A DNA stretch of 64,000 bases from Myxococcus eversor (GTDB lineage Bacteria; Myxococcota; Myxococcia; Myxococcales; Myxococcaceae), in NCBI RefSeq assembly GCF_010894455.1, contig NZ_JAAIXY010000004.1:372001-436000 (forward strand). Reading direction: 5' to 3'. The position numbers and the translations under genes were made by a program. This document shows, piece after piece, positions 8,137 through 16,370 of this stretch (positions are counted from its first letter, which is position 1; the number at the start of each line of letters is the position of its first letter). Below the pieces are notes generated by a model. It made no database searches. It was given only the letters and a program-made list of their open reading frames with translations, and was not told where the DNA came from.

Positions 8137-8191
8137 CGCGCGCGCTCCACGCCACCCAACCCGCCGGAATCACGGATGATGTCGCGCGTGC

Positions 8192-9388
8192 TCACCCGGG
8201 CTGAAGCACCAGCCGCGCGATTTCCGGCGGAGCGGCCACGCGCATCGGCGGCCCGACGAAACCACAGCCCCGGCTGACGTAGATATGAGAGTCGCCCGTG
8301 CGGCTGAGTCCCGCGTTGCGTTGTCCCCAGATGGCGTCGGCCATGAGGTTGCCAGGGAACATCTGCCCGCCGTGGGTATGGCCGGAAACCTGGAGTCCCA
8401 CCCCCCGCCGGGCGACCTCGTCGAAGTTGGACGGCTGGTGTGCCAGGAGGACGGAGGCCCGGTCCGGATTCACGCCTCGCAGCGCCGCGTCCAAATCGTA
8501 CCCGGGCTCGCCCATCCGGGCCGCGCTCCAGTCGTCCACCCCGGCCAGGGTGAAGGACGCACCCGTCTCGCCGATGTCCACGGCGCGGTTGCGCAGCACG
8601 GTGATGCCCAGTCGCTCCAGGTAGGCCACCCATGACGATGCGCCAGAATAGTAGTCATGGTTGCCGGTGACGAAGAACACTCCGTGCCGGGCACGCAGCG
8701 CGCCGAAGCCCGCGACGTACGCACCCAGGCTCTCCACGCTCCCATCCACCAGGTCTCCGGTGATGGCGATGACGTCCGGCTTCAGGGCGTTGGTGCGCGC
8801 CACCAGCTCGTCCACGAAGTGTCGCTGGAGGACATCTCCGATGTGGATGTCGGTGAGCTGCACCAGGGAGAACCCATCCAGGGCCCGGGGCAGCCGGGGC
8901 AGCCGCACCGGGATGTCGCGCACGTCGGGCGGGTGGAAGGCGCGCCACGCGCCGAAGGTGCTCACGCCGGCGCCCGCGAGCCCCGCGCCCACGGCCAGTC
9001 CTCCGGTGAGGATGGCCCGGCGCTCGGGGGAGGGCGGTTGTGCGGGCGGCTCGGGAGCTGGCGTGGTGCGTCGCGTGCGCCACCGGACGACGGCGCGCAG
9101 GACGAGCTCCACGGCGAGCGTGAAGAGGAGCAGGTACAGCACCAGCCCCATCCACACGAGCAGGCCGATTCCGACGATTCGCCCCAGCTCGGAGGGGAAC
9201 AGGCCGCCGAGGAACCTGAAGCCGACGGCCCCCAGGAAGCCGAAGCCGAACAGGACCTGGGCGCCGAGCCGCAGCCCGCGCCGGGCCGTCTGGTCGCGCA
9301 CGAGCCGGCGGTAGAGGTAGACGTGCGCGGTCGCCATCACCGCGAGGACCGGGACGAAGAACAGGAGGAGGCTGAGCCAGCGTGGCAT
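8192..9388 (-). CDS. Membrane-anchored metallophosphoesterase (YkuE/YaeI-like)
   Basis: A 398-residue protein. Residues 1-~115 contain four hydrophobic helices (about 5-25, 40-62, 68-90 and 93-112), then a Pro-rich linker with a further membrane segment near 130-150 (ILTGGLAVGAGLAGAG, twin-Arg-like ERRAI just before it). The catalytic domain (~165-398) has all calcineurin-like motifs: LTDIHIGD, ITGDLVDG, GNHDYY, LAHQPSNFD and SGHTHGGQ, which ligate the two metals. Relatives hydrolyse phosphodiesters or lipid phosphates such as UDP-diacylglucosamine, but the substrate here is unknown. It is transcribed alone on the minus strand and divergent from the FKBP gene. Confidence 0.88.
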   Translation of the reverse strand: MPRWLSLLLFFVPVLAVMATAHVYLYRRLVRDQTARRGLRLGAQVLFGFGFLGAVGFRFLGGLFPSELGRIVGIGLLVWMGLVLYLLLFTLAVELVLRAVVRWRTRRTTPAPEPPAQPPSPERRAILTGGLAVGAGLAGAGVSTFGAWRAFHPPDVRDIPVRLPRLPRALDGFSLVQLTDIHIGDVLQRHFVDELVARTNALKPDVIAITGDLVDGSVESLGAYVAGFGALRARHGVFFVTGNHDYYSGASSWVAYLERLGITVLRNRAVDIGETGASFTLAGVDDWSAARMGEPGYDLDAALRGVNPDRASVLLAHQPSNFDEVARRGVGLQVSGHTHGGQMFPGNLMADAIWGQRNAGLSRTGDSHIYVSRGCGFVGPPMRVAAPPEIARLVLQPG

Positions 9389-9551
9389 CGTGCTCCTGCA
9401 TAGCGGAAGCGTGCCGGGGGCGCCCGTGCAATTCGCCCTGGGGCCTTGTCGGCAGGCAGGCGGTCACGCTTCTGCTTTCGTGAGGGGGCGCTCCAGGGCA
9501 GGCTGGGAGCCCGTTCATCGCCGGACTCCGGCACTCCTTCCCGAGGCCTCC

Positions 9552-10049
9552 ATGTTTCGCTCCCTGCTGCTCTGCGCCGCCCTGATGCTTCCCCTCGCCG
9601 GCTGCGACAGCGATGAAGTCGACACGCCGCCGCCGGACACGGGCAACCCGGACAATGGCGACCCCACCAAGGTGACGTACGCGGAGAGCCTGAACGTGGA
9701 CCTGGCGGCGATGACTCGCAGCTCCAGCGGCCTCTACACCCAGGACCTGGGGGAGCCGGGCGCGGGTGACGTGGCCACCGCGGGCAAGCGCGTCTACGTG
9801 CACTACACGGGCTGGTTGCCGGACGGGAAGAAGTTCGACTCGTCCGCGGGCAAGTCCCCCATCGACTTCACCCTGGGCCAGGGGTCCGTCATCGACGGGT
9901 GGGACCAGGGCATCGTGGGCATGCGGGTGGGTGGCAAGCGCCGGCTCGTCATCCCGTCCTCGCTCGGGTACGGGGCGCAGGGCAGCTCGGGCGCCATTCC
10001 GCCGTACTCGGTGCTCGTCTTCGACACGGAGCTCATCCTCGTCCGCTGA
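9552..10049 (+). CDS. FKBP-type peptidyl-prolyl isomerase lipoprotein
   Basis: A 165-residue protein with ATG at 9552. It has a lipoprotein signal peptide (residues 1-19, lipobox LAGC), an acidic Pro/Asp/Gly-rich linker, and a single FKBP domain at ~58-165. Family hallmarks are VYVHYTGWLPDGKKFDSS, the FTLGQGSVIDGWDQGIVGM pocket segment, GGKRRLVIP, LGYG and a final VFDTELI strand. It would isomerise X-Pro bonds in the periplasm or at the outer membrane. The length equals a minimal single-domain FKBP plus anchor. A frame upstream of 9552 is open but lacks a signal peptide. Confidence 0.92.
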   Translation: MFRSLLLCAALMLPLAGCDSDEVDTPPPDTGNPDNGDPTKVTYAESLNVDLAAMTRSSSGLYTQDLGEPGAGDVATAGKRVYVHYTGWLPDGKKFDSSAGKSPIDFTLGQGSVIDGWDQGIVGMRVGGKRRLVIPSSLGYGAQGSSGAIPPYSVLVFDTELILVR

Positions 10050-10067
10050 CGAGGGGCTCCTCGCCGT
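10047..10067 (+). terminator. Terminator-like hairpin after the FKBP gene
   Basis: CGAGG (10050-10054), a GGCT loop and CCTCG (10059-10063) form a short stem, extended by GA/TC pairs with a bulge, immediately at the stop codon. There is no T tract, as is common in GC-rich myxobacteria, so it is only a candidate. Confidence 0.3.
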
Positions 10068-10187
10068 CCTGGATTCTTCGGGGGCCGGCGAGGGGTGATA
10101 TAGGCGGCGCACGTCTGCCGGGACGTCGGGGCCCTCGGGTAGGGTTGCCGATGTGGGGGTTTCATCTCCCGGCCAGGGGGACGCGCA

Positions 10188-11384
10188 ATGTCAGGGTCCG
10201 AGGCGGAAGTGCCCGAGTCGAACGGGGAGAGAGCCGGTGCGGAGGGAACGCTCCAGGCGCTGCAATCCCTGATGGGGCTGGAGTCGGCCGCGACGGCGGC
10301 CAGGCTCTACGAGGAGCTGGGGTCCGCGCAGCGGGAGCGCCTGCTGCGCGACGCGACGGCGACGCCTCCAGAAGTGCGCAAGCAACTGGCGGAGGTGCTG
10401 CGGTGGGCGCGGGACTTCTCCGGCGCCGCGCGGCTCCTGGTGGGCTGCGGCGAGGATTCGCGGATGGCGGCGCTCTATGTCCAGGGCGGCCAGTACGTGG
10501 ACGCGGCGGAGGCCTGGCTGCGTGCGGGTGAAGCGGACCGGGCCGCCGCCGCCTTCGAGCGCGGCGGCGCGCTGGAGCGGGCGCTGGATGTCTACCGGGG
10601 CCTGGGCGCTCGCGAGCCGGTGGCGCAGTGCCTGGTCCGCCTCGGACGTCCGTTCGAGGCGGCGCTCATCTACCGCGAGCTGGGCCAACCCCACGCCGAG
10701 GTGGAGGCGCTGGGCAGCGTGCCAGCGGGAGATGGTCGGCACGTGGAGTCGGTGCTGCGCATGTGCATGTTGCTGGACGCGGAGGGCTTCACGCGCAGGG
10801 CGCTGGCGCTGCTCGCGGACACGATGCGGGGATCCGAGGTTGCTCGAGCCGACCCCGCGCTGGCCGCGGAGAAGGCGCGCCTCTTGCGCCGCATGGGCAT
10901 GGACGCGGAGGCGGAGGCCGTCATCGCGCGGCTGCCTTCCCAGAGCTCGTCGCCCGAGGCCAACGGCTACGGGTACCTCAAGGCGATTCCCATCTTCGGC
11001 GAGCTGTCGCTGGACGACATGAAGGACCTGTATCGCGTGGCGCGACAGGTGCTCATCCCCGCGGGTGCGGTGGTGCTGGAGAAGGGCGCCGCGGGCGTGG
11101 GCCTCTTCGTGTTGCTGGAGGGCACCGTGGATGTCTTCAGCGGCACGGAGGACGACGCGCGCCGGCTCAACACGCTCGGGCCCGGAGCGTATCTGGGAGA
11201 AATCTCGCTGGTCCAGGACGCGCCCGTGTCCGCCCGCGTCAAGGCGCGCACGTCCGTCCGCGCGCTGCGCATCACCCGCGCCGGCTTCCAGCACTACCTG
11301 GACACGCACGAGGCCGCCGCGCTGCGCATCTACCGGCTCTTCACCCAGAACCTCGCCGCGCGTGTACGGGCTCTCAGCACCTGA
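10188..11384 (+). CDS. TPR-like protein with C-terminal cyclic nucleotide-binding domain
   Basis: A 398-residue cytoplasmic protein. Residues ~20-255 are helical repeats of the TPR/SEL type (ARLLVGCGE, AEAWLRAGEADRAAAAFERGG, ALDVYRGLG, EAALIYRELG, ALALLADTM). Residues ~275-390 are a cNMP-binding (Crp/PKA-R) beta-roll. It shows an entry FGELS segment, RQVLIPAGAVVLEKG, VGLFVLLEGTVDVF, then the phosphate-binding cassette YLGEISLVQDAPVSARVKA, in which the Glu and Arg that contact the cyclic phosphate and ribose are kept. No DNA-binding domain follows, so it is a cNMP-responsive scaffold rather than a transcription factor. Its partners are unknown. It is flanked by independent genes. Confidence 0.82.
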   Translation: MSGSEAEVPESNGERAGAEGTLQALQSLMGLESAATAARLYEELGSAQRERLLRDATATPPEVRKQLAEVLRWARDFSGAARLLVGCGEDSRMAALYVQGGQYVDAAEAWLRAGEADRAAAAFERGGALERALDVYRGLGAREPVAQCLVRLGRPFEAALIYRELGQPHAEVEALGSVPAGDGRHVESVLRMCMLLDAEGFTRRALALLADTMRGSEVARADPALAAEKARLLRRMGMDAEAEAVIARLPSQSSSPEANGYGYLKAIPIFGELSLDDMKDLYRVARQVLIPAGAVVLEKGAAGVGLFVLLEGTVDVFSGTEDDARRLNTLGPGAYLGEISLVQDAPVSARVKARTSVRALRITRAGFQHYLDTHEAAALRIYRLFTQNLAARVRALST

Positions 11385-11484
11385 GAGACACCTCCGTCGG
11401 TAGGGTTGACGTCGGACAATCTTGCGTCAGAAGCAGGACACTTCGAAACTCGCGGATGTCGTTATCTTCAAGGAGAAGTTCCGC

Positions 11485-11964
11485 ATGTCTTCGAAGTTCG
11501 CGTTCGCCGCCGTGGCCCTGCTGTCGATGTCCGCTTTCGCCGAAGAGGACCTGAAGCCCGCGCAGGAGGAGGCCAAGGCCTCGTTCGAGGAGCAGATCGC
11601 CGAGCCGTTGAAGGAGGCCAACGACAAGTGCGGCACGAAGCTCGCCGTGAAGACGGACTTCCAGAACTTCAAGCCGGAGGACTGGCCGAGCACGAGCTTC
11701 AGTTCCTACTGTGAAGCGGCGATCGACGGGGTGACGGCGATGTGTGAGCGCCCCGCGTACAAGAAGGCCATCTTGAAGAAGGTCACCGCCGTGTCGTGCC
11801 TGTTCAGCGGCGTGAAGCCCGCGGACAAGAAGGACACCAGCGTCAACGGGGCGACGCAGCAGAACCTTTCGCTGGAGAAGGGCACGCTCACGTACCACAT
11901 GTCGAAGGACCACACGAACATCACGGACAACGCCAAGGCCGTGCTCGAGAAGGCGCTGAACTGA
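11485..11964 (+). CDS. Small exported Cys-containing protein, paralogue A
   Basis: A 159-residue protein started at ATG 11485, preceded by a strong AAGGAGAAG ribosome site (11470-11478). A 19-residue signal peptide ends at AFAEE. The mature protein is charged and helical. It holds a pattern CGT...F...W..Y-C....MC....LKKVTAVSCLFSG that recurs in the C-terminal half of the next protein. The four Cys suggest disulfides in the periplasm or envelope. It is first of a three-gene operon (2 bp to the next gene). I do not recognise the family. Confidence 0.72.
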   Translation: MSSKFAFAAVALLSMSAFAEEDLKPAQEEAKASFEEQIAEPLKEANDKCGTKLAVKTDFQNFKPEDWPSTSFSSYCEAAIDGVTAMCERPAYKKAILKKVTAVSCLFSGVKPADKKDTSVNGATQQNLSLEKGTLTYHMSKDHTNITDNAKAVLEKALN

Positions 11965-11966
11965 CC

Positions 11967-12740
11967 ATGGCGCGGAGGCTGGCGGTGATGTTCGCGCTGC
12001 TCCTGGCCCATGCGGCCGTGGCGGCGGAGTCCCTGGAGGCCCTTTCGCACAAGGTCTATCGGGGCAAGGACGGACAGACGTTGGAGGTCGTCACGCTGGC
12101 TCCCCGCGAGTCGGCGGCGGCGGTGCTCCAGCTTCGAGGCGCCGATTCCGAACATGACGGCCTCGCGGTGCGCTGCGAGGTCCGGACCACCCGCGCCGGT
12201 GTCGACTACGTGGCCCGTCATCGCGGCTCGACCTGGGTCCTGGCGACCGAGCGTGAGAGCGGTGTCTACGAGGTCTTCGTGCCGGGCAAGCCCGCCTTCC
12301 GCGTGCGGTTCAATCAAGAGGCGACGGATGCCGCGTCCGCCTCCGAGGTCCTCACGGCGCACACCCTGCAACGTGAGTCCGGGCGGGTCGCGGCCTTCGA
12401 GAAGAAGGCGTGGCCCTATCTGGAGAAGAAGTACACCGCGCGCGCCGAAGAGGCCCTGACGGCGCTGCGCGGAGCCTGTGGCACGTCGGCGAGCTTCACC
12501 TTCGACTGGAAGACCTTCGATGACGAGGTGATGGCCGATGTGGACGTCTGGGCGGCTTGCGCGCCGCTCTTCACCCAGGCGCGGAAACGTTGTGCCGCGC
12601 TGAAGGAAGTCACCGCGTTGACGTGTCGTTACGGACCCGCGCTCGCGCTGGAGCGCAGCGGCTCCACGCTCATCTTCACCACGGTCCGCGATGGCGCGGC
12701 CACCGGGGCGGCGTTTCTCGGCGGGAGGCTTGGACGATGA
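11967..12740 (+). CDS. Exported Cys-containing protein, paralogue B
   Basis: A 257-residue protein with a signal peptide (residues 1-21, AAVAAES). The N-terminal half (~25-150) is a beta-rich domain of unknown type. The C-terminal part (~160-250) repeats the layout of the preceding protein: CGT, then aromatic F.W.TF, W-C, RKRC, and KEVTALTC with the same spacing, followed by a strand (GSTLIFTTV) like its GTLTYHM. ATG 11967 is 2 bp after the upstream stop, and the end overlaps the next start by 4 bp, so all three genes are co-translated. The function is unknown. Confidence 0.7.
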   Translation: MARRLAVMFALLLAHAAVAAESLEALSHKVYRGKDGQTLEVVTLAPRESAAAVLQLRGADSEHDGLAVRCEVRTTRAGVDYVARHRGSTWVLATERESGVYEVFVPGKPAFRVRFNQEATDAASASEVLTAHTLQRESGRVAAFEKKAWPYLEKKYTARAEEALTALRGACGTSASFTFDWKTFDDEVMADVDVWAACAPLFTQARKRCAALKEVTALTCRYGPALALERSGSTLIFTTVRDGAATGAAFLGGRLGR

Positions 12741-13492
12741 AGCGACACGCGGTGGTGATGGCTTGTCTGGTGTCGACGGTGGCGGTGGCGAAGCCGCCGG
12801 CGACGCTCGCGGACCTCCAGACCCTGGCCTCTCAGCAGGCCTGGGCGGAGCTGCTGGAGCGCGCGGAGGATGTCCCCCCCGCGACGCGCACGGATGCCTG
12901 GCGAGGCCTGGTCACGGAGGCCGCGACGGCGGAGGTCGAAGCCGTCACGCCCACGGACAAGGAGCCGTTCGCCGCCGCGCGCAAGGCGCACACCCTGGGC
13001 CAGCGGTATGCCTTCCTCGCCAAGGCCCCGGCCTACGCCACCGTGCGTGACGCGAGCGCGGTGAAGGGGCTGGAGCGCTGCCTCGCGAAGGACGGGCGCG
13101 ACTGTGTCGAAACGTACCAACAGCTCGCGGTGGGCACGGGGCCTGAGTCCGCGCTGAAGGCCGCCCGGCTCGTGAAGCAGGGCCACTTCGCGTACGTGGC
13201 GATGCCGCTCTTCGCCCTGGCGGTGGGGGAGCGCAAGGACTCCGAAGCCTGCAAGGACGAGGCGCTCGGAGTGACGGTGCTCGCGGCGTTGGATCTGCCC
13301 AAGGACGACGCTCGCGCGGCGGAGGCGAGGAAGGTGGCCTTCGAGCGCTGTTGGGCGGCGCTGGGCGCGAAGCTCAAGGCGGCCACGGTGGGCGCCTCCT
13401 CCTACTTCCTGGAGAACACCTGCCAGCCCATGCGTGCTCGCAAGGCCCTCACCGAGCTGCAGGACGCCCTGTGCAAGGACGCGGAGCTCTGA
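12737..13492 (+). CDS. Exported helical hypothetical protein
   Basis: A 251-residue protein whose ATG overlaps the upstream stop (ATGA, 12737-12740). It has a short signal peptide (residues 1-18, AVAKPP) and then an Ala/Leu/Glu-rich helical protein with Sel1- or TPR-like pairs (LERCLAKDGRDCVETY, AARLVKQGHFAYVAMPLFALAVGE). Several Cys residues cluster toward the C-terminus (EACKDEA, ERCWAALG, NTCQPM, ALCKDAEL). No family is recognised. It is last in the exported three-gene operon; a GCGAT-GCGC-ATCGC hairpin (13516-13529) lies 24 bp after the stop and may end the transcript. Confidence 0.68.
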   Translation: MKRHAVVMACLVSTVAVAKPPATLADLQTLASQQAWAELLERAEDVPPATRTDAWRGLVTEAATAEVEAVTPTDKEPFAAARKAHTLGQRYAFLAKAPAYATVRDASAVKGLERCLAKDGRDCVETYQQLAVGTGPESALKAARLVKQGHFAYVAMPLFALAVGERKDSEACKDEALGVTVLAALDLPKDDARAAEARKVAFERCWAALGAKLKAATVGASSYFLENTCQPMRARKALTELQDALCKDAEL

Positions 13493-13963
13493 GCTGAAAA
13501 CCGGACCGGCGCGCGGCGATGCGCATCGCTCGCCCGCGTTGCGCCCGGCTGCTTCACGGAACATCCAGGGCCGTGAGTTGACAATGGCTGTCGTCTGTCT
13601 TAACTCATACGCATCATGAGGCCCGTCTCCTTCACTGCCCTGCTGATTGCGCGCTTCCCCGCGCCGGCGGCGGACGTGTGCCTTTCCCCCCGTCACGAGG
13701 TTCTGCTCGACATTTGAGCAGGCGGGCCGGAGTCCTTCCTTCGCGCGGGTCGCTGGTTCCCGCGTGTCGTGAAGCCCGGTTCCGCCCTGGCTCCGTCTGA
13801 GCCGTCGTGTGTCCTCACGCGTCCCTGAGCGGGCCTTTCGAGCCCCTCCGGCACGTCGCGCGTGCGTGCGCCCGACGGCTCCACGCCCGTCGTGTCTCCA
13901 ACCGGCTCCTCAATCATTTTCCAACCCGCGGGCCTCCCTGCCCGACGGGAACAGGAGTCCTTC
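13493..13963 (+). other. 471-bp gene-poor leader of the EF-G gene, with candidate promoter and tiny ORF
   Basis: Near its left end is a perfect palindrome GCGATGCGCATCGC (13516-13529), a possible terminator of the upstream operon. TTGACA at 13578-13583, a 17-bp spacer and TAACTC at 13601-13606 form a plausible housekeeping promoter. Just downstream an ATG (13616) opens a 33-codon frame ending with TGA at 13715-13717; it could be a leader peptide or chance. From there to the EF-G start the ~245 bp hold no convincing gene and would be a long 5' untranslated leader. Confidence 0.35.
13578..13606 (+). promoter_or_regulatory. Candidate sigma-70 promoter for the EF-G gene
   Basis: TTGACA (13578-13583) is a perfect -35 consensus. 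It is separated by 17 bp from TAACTC (13601-13606), a weak -10. It lies in the only AT-richer stretch of the intergenic region and points toward the EF-G gene about 360 bp downstream. Confidence 0.35.
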
Positions 13964-16069
13964 ATGTCCCGCAGCACTCGCATCGAGCGGTATCGCAACA
14001 TCGGCATCATGGCGCACATCGACGCGGGCAAGACGACGCTCACCGAGCGCGTCCTGTTCTTCACCGGTCGCATCCACTCCACGGGAGAAGTCCATGACGG
14101 CTCCACGGAGATGGACTGGCTGCCGCAGGAGAAGCAGCGCGGCATCACCATCACCTCCGCGGCCACCACCGCGTTCTGGTCTCCTCGTCACGGCCCCTCC
14201 TCGGGCACGCCCCATCGCATCAACATCCTGGACACGCCGGGACATGTGGACTTCACCATCGAGGTGGAGCGCTCCCTGCGCGTGCTGGACGGCGCGGTGG
14301 CCGTGTTCGACGCGAGCCAGGGCGTGGAGCCCCAGTCGGAGGCGGTGTGGCGTCAGGCGGACCGCTACGGGGTCCCGCGCATCGCCTTCATCAACAAGAT
14401 GGACAAGGTGGGCGCGGACTTCGTCATGAGCCTGGAGTCCATCCGTGAGCGCCTGGGCGCTCGCGCCGTGGCGGTGCAGTGGCCGCTCGGCGGGGAGTCG
14501 GAGTTCCGGGGCCTCGTGGACCTGGTGCGCATGAAGACGCTCCGCTTCGACGGCGAGGGCGGTGAGTACCAGGAGGAGGAGTCCGTGCCGGAGGAGGCAC
14601 GGAAGCAGGTGGAGACGCTGCGCCTGCGGCTCATCGAAGCGGCGGCGGACGTGGACGACGGAGTCATGGAGAAGTTCGTGGACGGGCGGCTGGACGCCAT
14701 CACGGGAGAGGACCTGTCGCGGGCGCTTCGCGCGGGGACGCTGTCGCGCACGCTGGTGCCGGTGCTCGCCGGCTCGGCGTTCAAGAAGAAGGGAGTGCAG
14801 ATGCTGCTGGACGCCGTCGTCGACTACCTGCCCGCGCCCTCGGACCTTCCGGCGGTGGAGGGACTCGTTCCGGGCACGGAGCAACGTGCCTTCCGCGGGC
14901 CTTCCGACGACAGTCCTCCGGCCGCGCTGGTGTTCAAGATGATGAGTGACAAGAACGTGGGCAACATCGTCTTCCTGCGTGTCTATTCAGGCACGTTGCG
15001 CGCGGGCACCGTCCTGCTGAATCCCGCCACGGGCAAGCGGGAGCGCGTGGGTCGGCTGATGTTCATGCATGCCAATCGCAGGGAGGAGGTCTCGGAGGTC
15101 CATGCGGGAGATATCGCGGCGGCGCTCGGCCTGAAGAACGTGCGCACGGGAGACACGCTGAGCGACCCCGAGGCACCGGTGGTGCTGGAGTCGCTCGGCT
15201 TCCCGGAGCCCGTGGTGCACCTCGCCGTGGAGGCGAAGTCGCCCGCGGAGCTGCCGAAGCTGGAAGAGGGCCTGCATCGACTGGCGGCGGAGGACCCGTC
15301 GCTGCGAGTGGGCGTGGACCCGGAGAGCGGCCAGGTGCTGCTGTCCGGAATGGGTGAGCTTCACCTGGAGGTGGTCGTGGACCGACTGAGGACGGAGTAC
15401 GGCGTGGAGGCGCGCGTGGGACAGCCCAAGGTGGCCTACCGCGACACGCTCAAGCGCGCCGTGCGTCAGGAGTACCGGCACGTCCGTCAGACGGGCGGTC
15501 CCGGACAGTATGCGCGCGTGGTGCTGGACGTGGCTCCAGCGGCGCGAGGCGCGGGGCTCGTCTTCGTGGACGACACGAAGGGCGGCACCATTCCGAGGGA
15601 GCTGGTGCCCGCCATCCAGAAGGGTGTGGCGGGGGCCATGGAGCGCGGCGTGCGGGACGGCGTGGCGCTCGTCGACGTGGAGGTCCGACTGGTGGATGGA
15701 GATACGCACGTGCGCGACTCCACCCCTCAGGCGTTCGCCATGGCGGGCTCCCTGGCGCTCCAGGAGGCGGTGCGGCGGGTGGGCGTGCAGGTGCTGGAGC
15801 CGGTGATGGACGTGGAAGTCACCACGCCCGAGGAGTACGTGGGCGAGGTGTTGGGAGACCTGGCCTCACGGCGAGGCCGGGTGCTGGGGATGGAGACGCG
15901 GGGCAATGCCCGGGTGGTGTCCGCGCGGGTGCCCATGGCCAGCCTCTTCGGCTACGTGACGGGCTTGCGGGGCAGGACGCAGGGCCGTGCCCAGGCGAGC
16001 ATGCGGTTGGGGACCTATGAGCCCCTGCCTGATGTGCTCCAGGCGTCACTGCCAGAAGCGCGGGCATGA
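13964..16069 (+). CDS. fusA: Translation elongation factor G (paralogue)
   Basis: A 701-residue GTPase that translocates tRNA-mRNA on the ribosome. Domain I has G1 AHIDAGKTT (~16-24), the switch [12 protein letters not shown]3 DTPGH and G4 NKMDKVG. Domain II has the YSGTLRAG...VGRLMFMHA pattern. Domains III-V include [15 protein letters not shown], the domain [14 protein letters not shown] and a C-terminal PLASLFGY-like block. A ~9-residue insertion ([12 protein letters not shown]) sits between switch I and DTPGH, unlike standard EF-G. The start at ATG 13964 follows AGGAG. It is isolated from str-operon genes (rpsL, rpsG, tuf), so it is probably a second EF-G copy rather than the main one. 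A strong terminator hairpin follows. Confidence 0.92.
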   Translation: MSRSTRIERYRNIGIMAHIDAGKTTLTERVLFFTGRIHSTGEVHDGSTEMDWLPQEKQRGITITSAATTAFWSPRHGPSSGTPHRINILDTPGHVDFTIEVERSLRVLDGAVAVFDASQGVEPQSEAVWRQADRYGVPRIAFINKMDKVGADFVMSLESIRERLGARAVAVQWPLGGESEFRGLVDLVRMKTLRFDGEGGEYQEEESVPEEARKQVETLRLRLIEAAADVDDGVMEKFVDGRLDAITGEDLSRALRAGTLSRTLVPVLAGSAFKKKGVQMLLDAVVDYLPAPSDLPAVEGLVPGTEQRAFRGPSDDSPPAALVFKMMSDKNVGNIVFLRVYSGTLRAGTVLLNPATGKRERVGRLMFMHANRREEVSEVHAGDIAAALGLKNVRTGDTLSDPEAPVVLESLGFPEPVVHLAVEAKSPAELPKLEEGLHRLAAEDPSLRVGVDPESGQVLLSGMGELHLEVVVDRLRTEYGVEARVGQPKVAYRDTLKRAVRQEYRHVRQTGGPGQYARVVLDVAPAARGAGLVFVDDTKGGTIPRELVPAIQKGVAGAMERGVRDGVALVDVEVRLVDGDTHVRDSTPQAFAMAGSLALQEAVRRVGVQVLEPVMDVEVTTPEEYVGEVLGDLASRRGRVLGMETRGNARVVSARVPMASLFGYVTGLRGRTQGRAQASMRLGTYEPLPDVLQASLPEARA

Positions 16070-16080
16070 CGGATGGTGAA

Positions 16081-16113
16081 GAGGGCCCCGGGGCTGGATG
16101 CCTCGGGGCCCTC
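16081..16113 (+). terminator. Rho-independent-like terminator of the EF-G gene
   Basis: A 13-bp stem (16081-16093 with 16101-16113; one G-T wobble, otherwise perfect, mostly GC) with a 7-nt loop begins 11 bp after the stop codon. The tail is CTCGTTC rather than a T run. Confidence 0.65.
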
Positions 16114-16325
16114 CTCGTTCGCACGACACTCCACAAAGCGGCTGTCAAGGGCTCGATTTCACGGGACATCCGTCCCGGGAGAGGGCAGGGTCCGCGGCCG
16201 AATGCGTGGAATGGGCGGGAGGACCCCCCTGTTCTCCGACATTCTCAAGCGGGTCGGCCGGCCGGGCCGGACCGCGCACCGCCAGGTGCCCTCGGGTTTG
16301 AACTCGATTGGGCTCGCTGCGCGGG

Positions 16326-16346
16326 CTTCCTTGCCTGGCGAGGAAG
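16326..16346 (+). promoter_or_regulatory. Hairpin in the helicase 5' leader
   Basis: CTTCCTTGCC (16326-16335) can pair with GGCGAGGAAG (16337-16346), one wobble; realistically an 8-bp stem with a small loop. It sits 24 bp before the helicase ATG and just upstream of the AGGAA ribosome site (16363-16367), so it could modulate translation. The rest of 16114-16370 shows no gene. Confidence 0.3.
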
Positions 16347-16370
16347 CAGACTCACTTCGACTAGGAATCC

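Noticed and set aside
12800..13700. tRNA or small RNA genes in the exported-protein/EF-G interval
   Set aside because: No cloverleaf pattern or TpsiC-like GGTTCGA box with matching arms was found; palindromes there are short.
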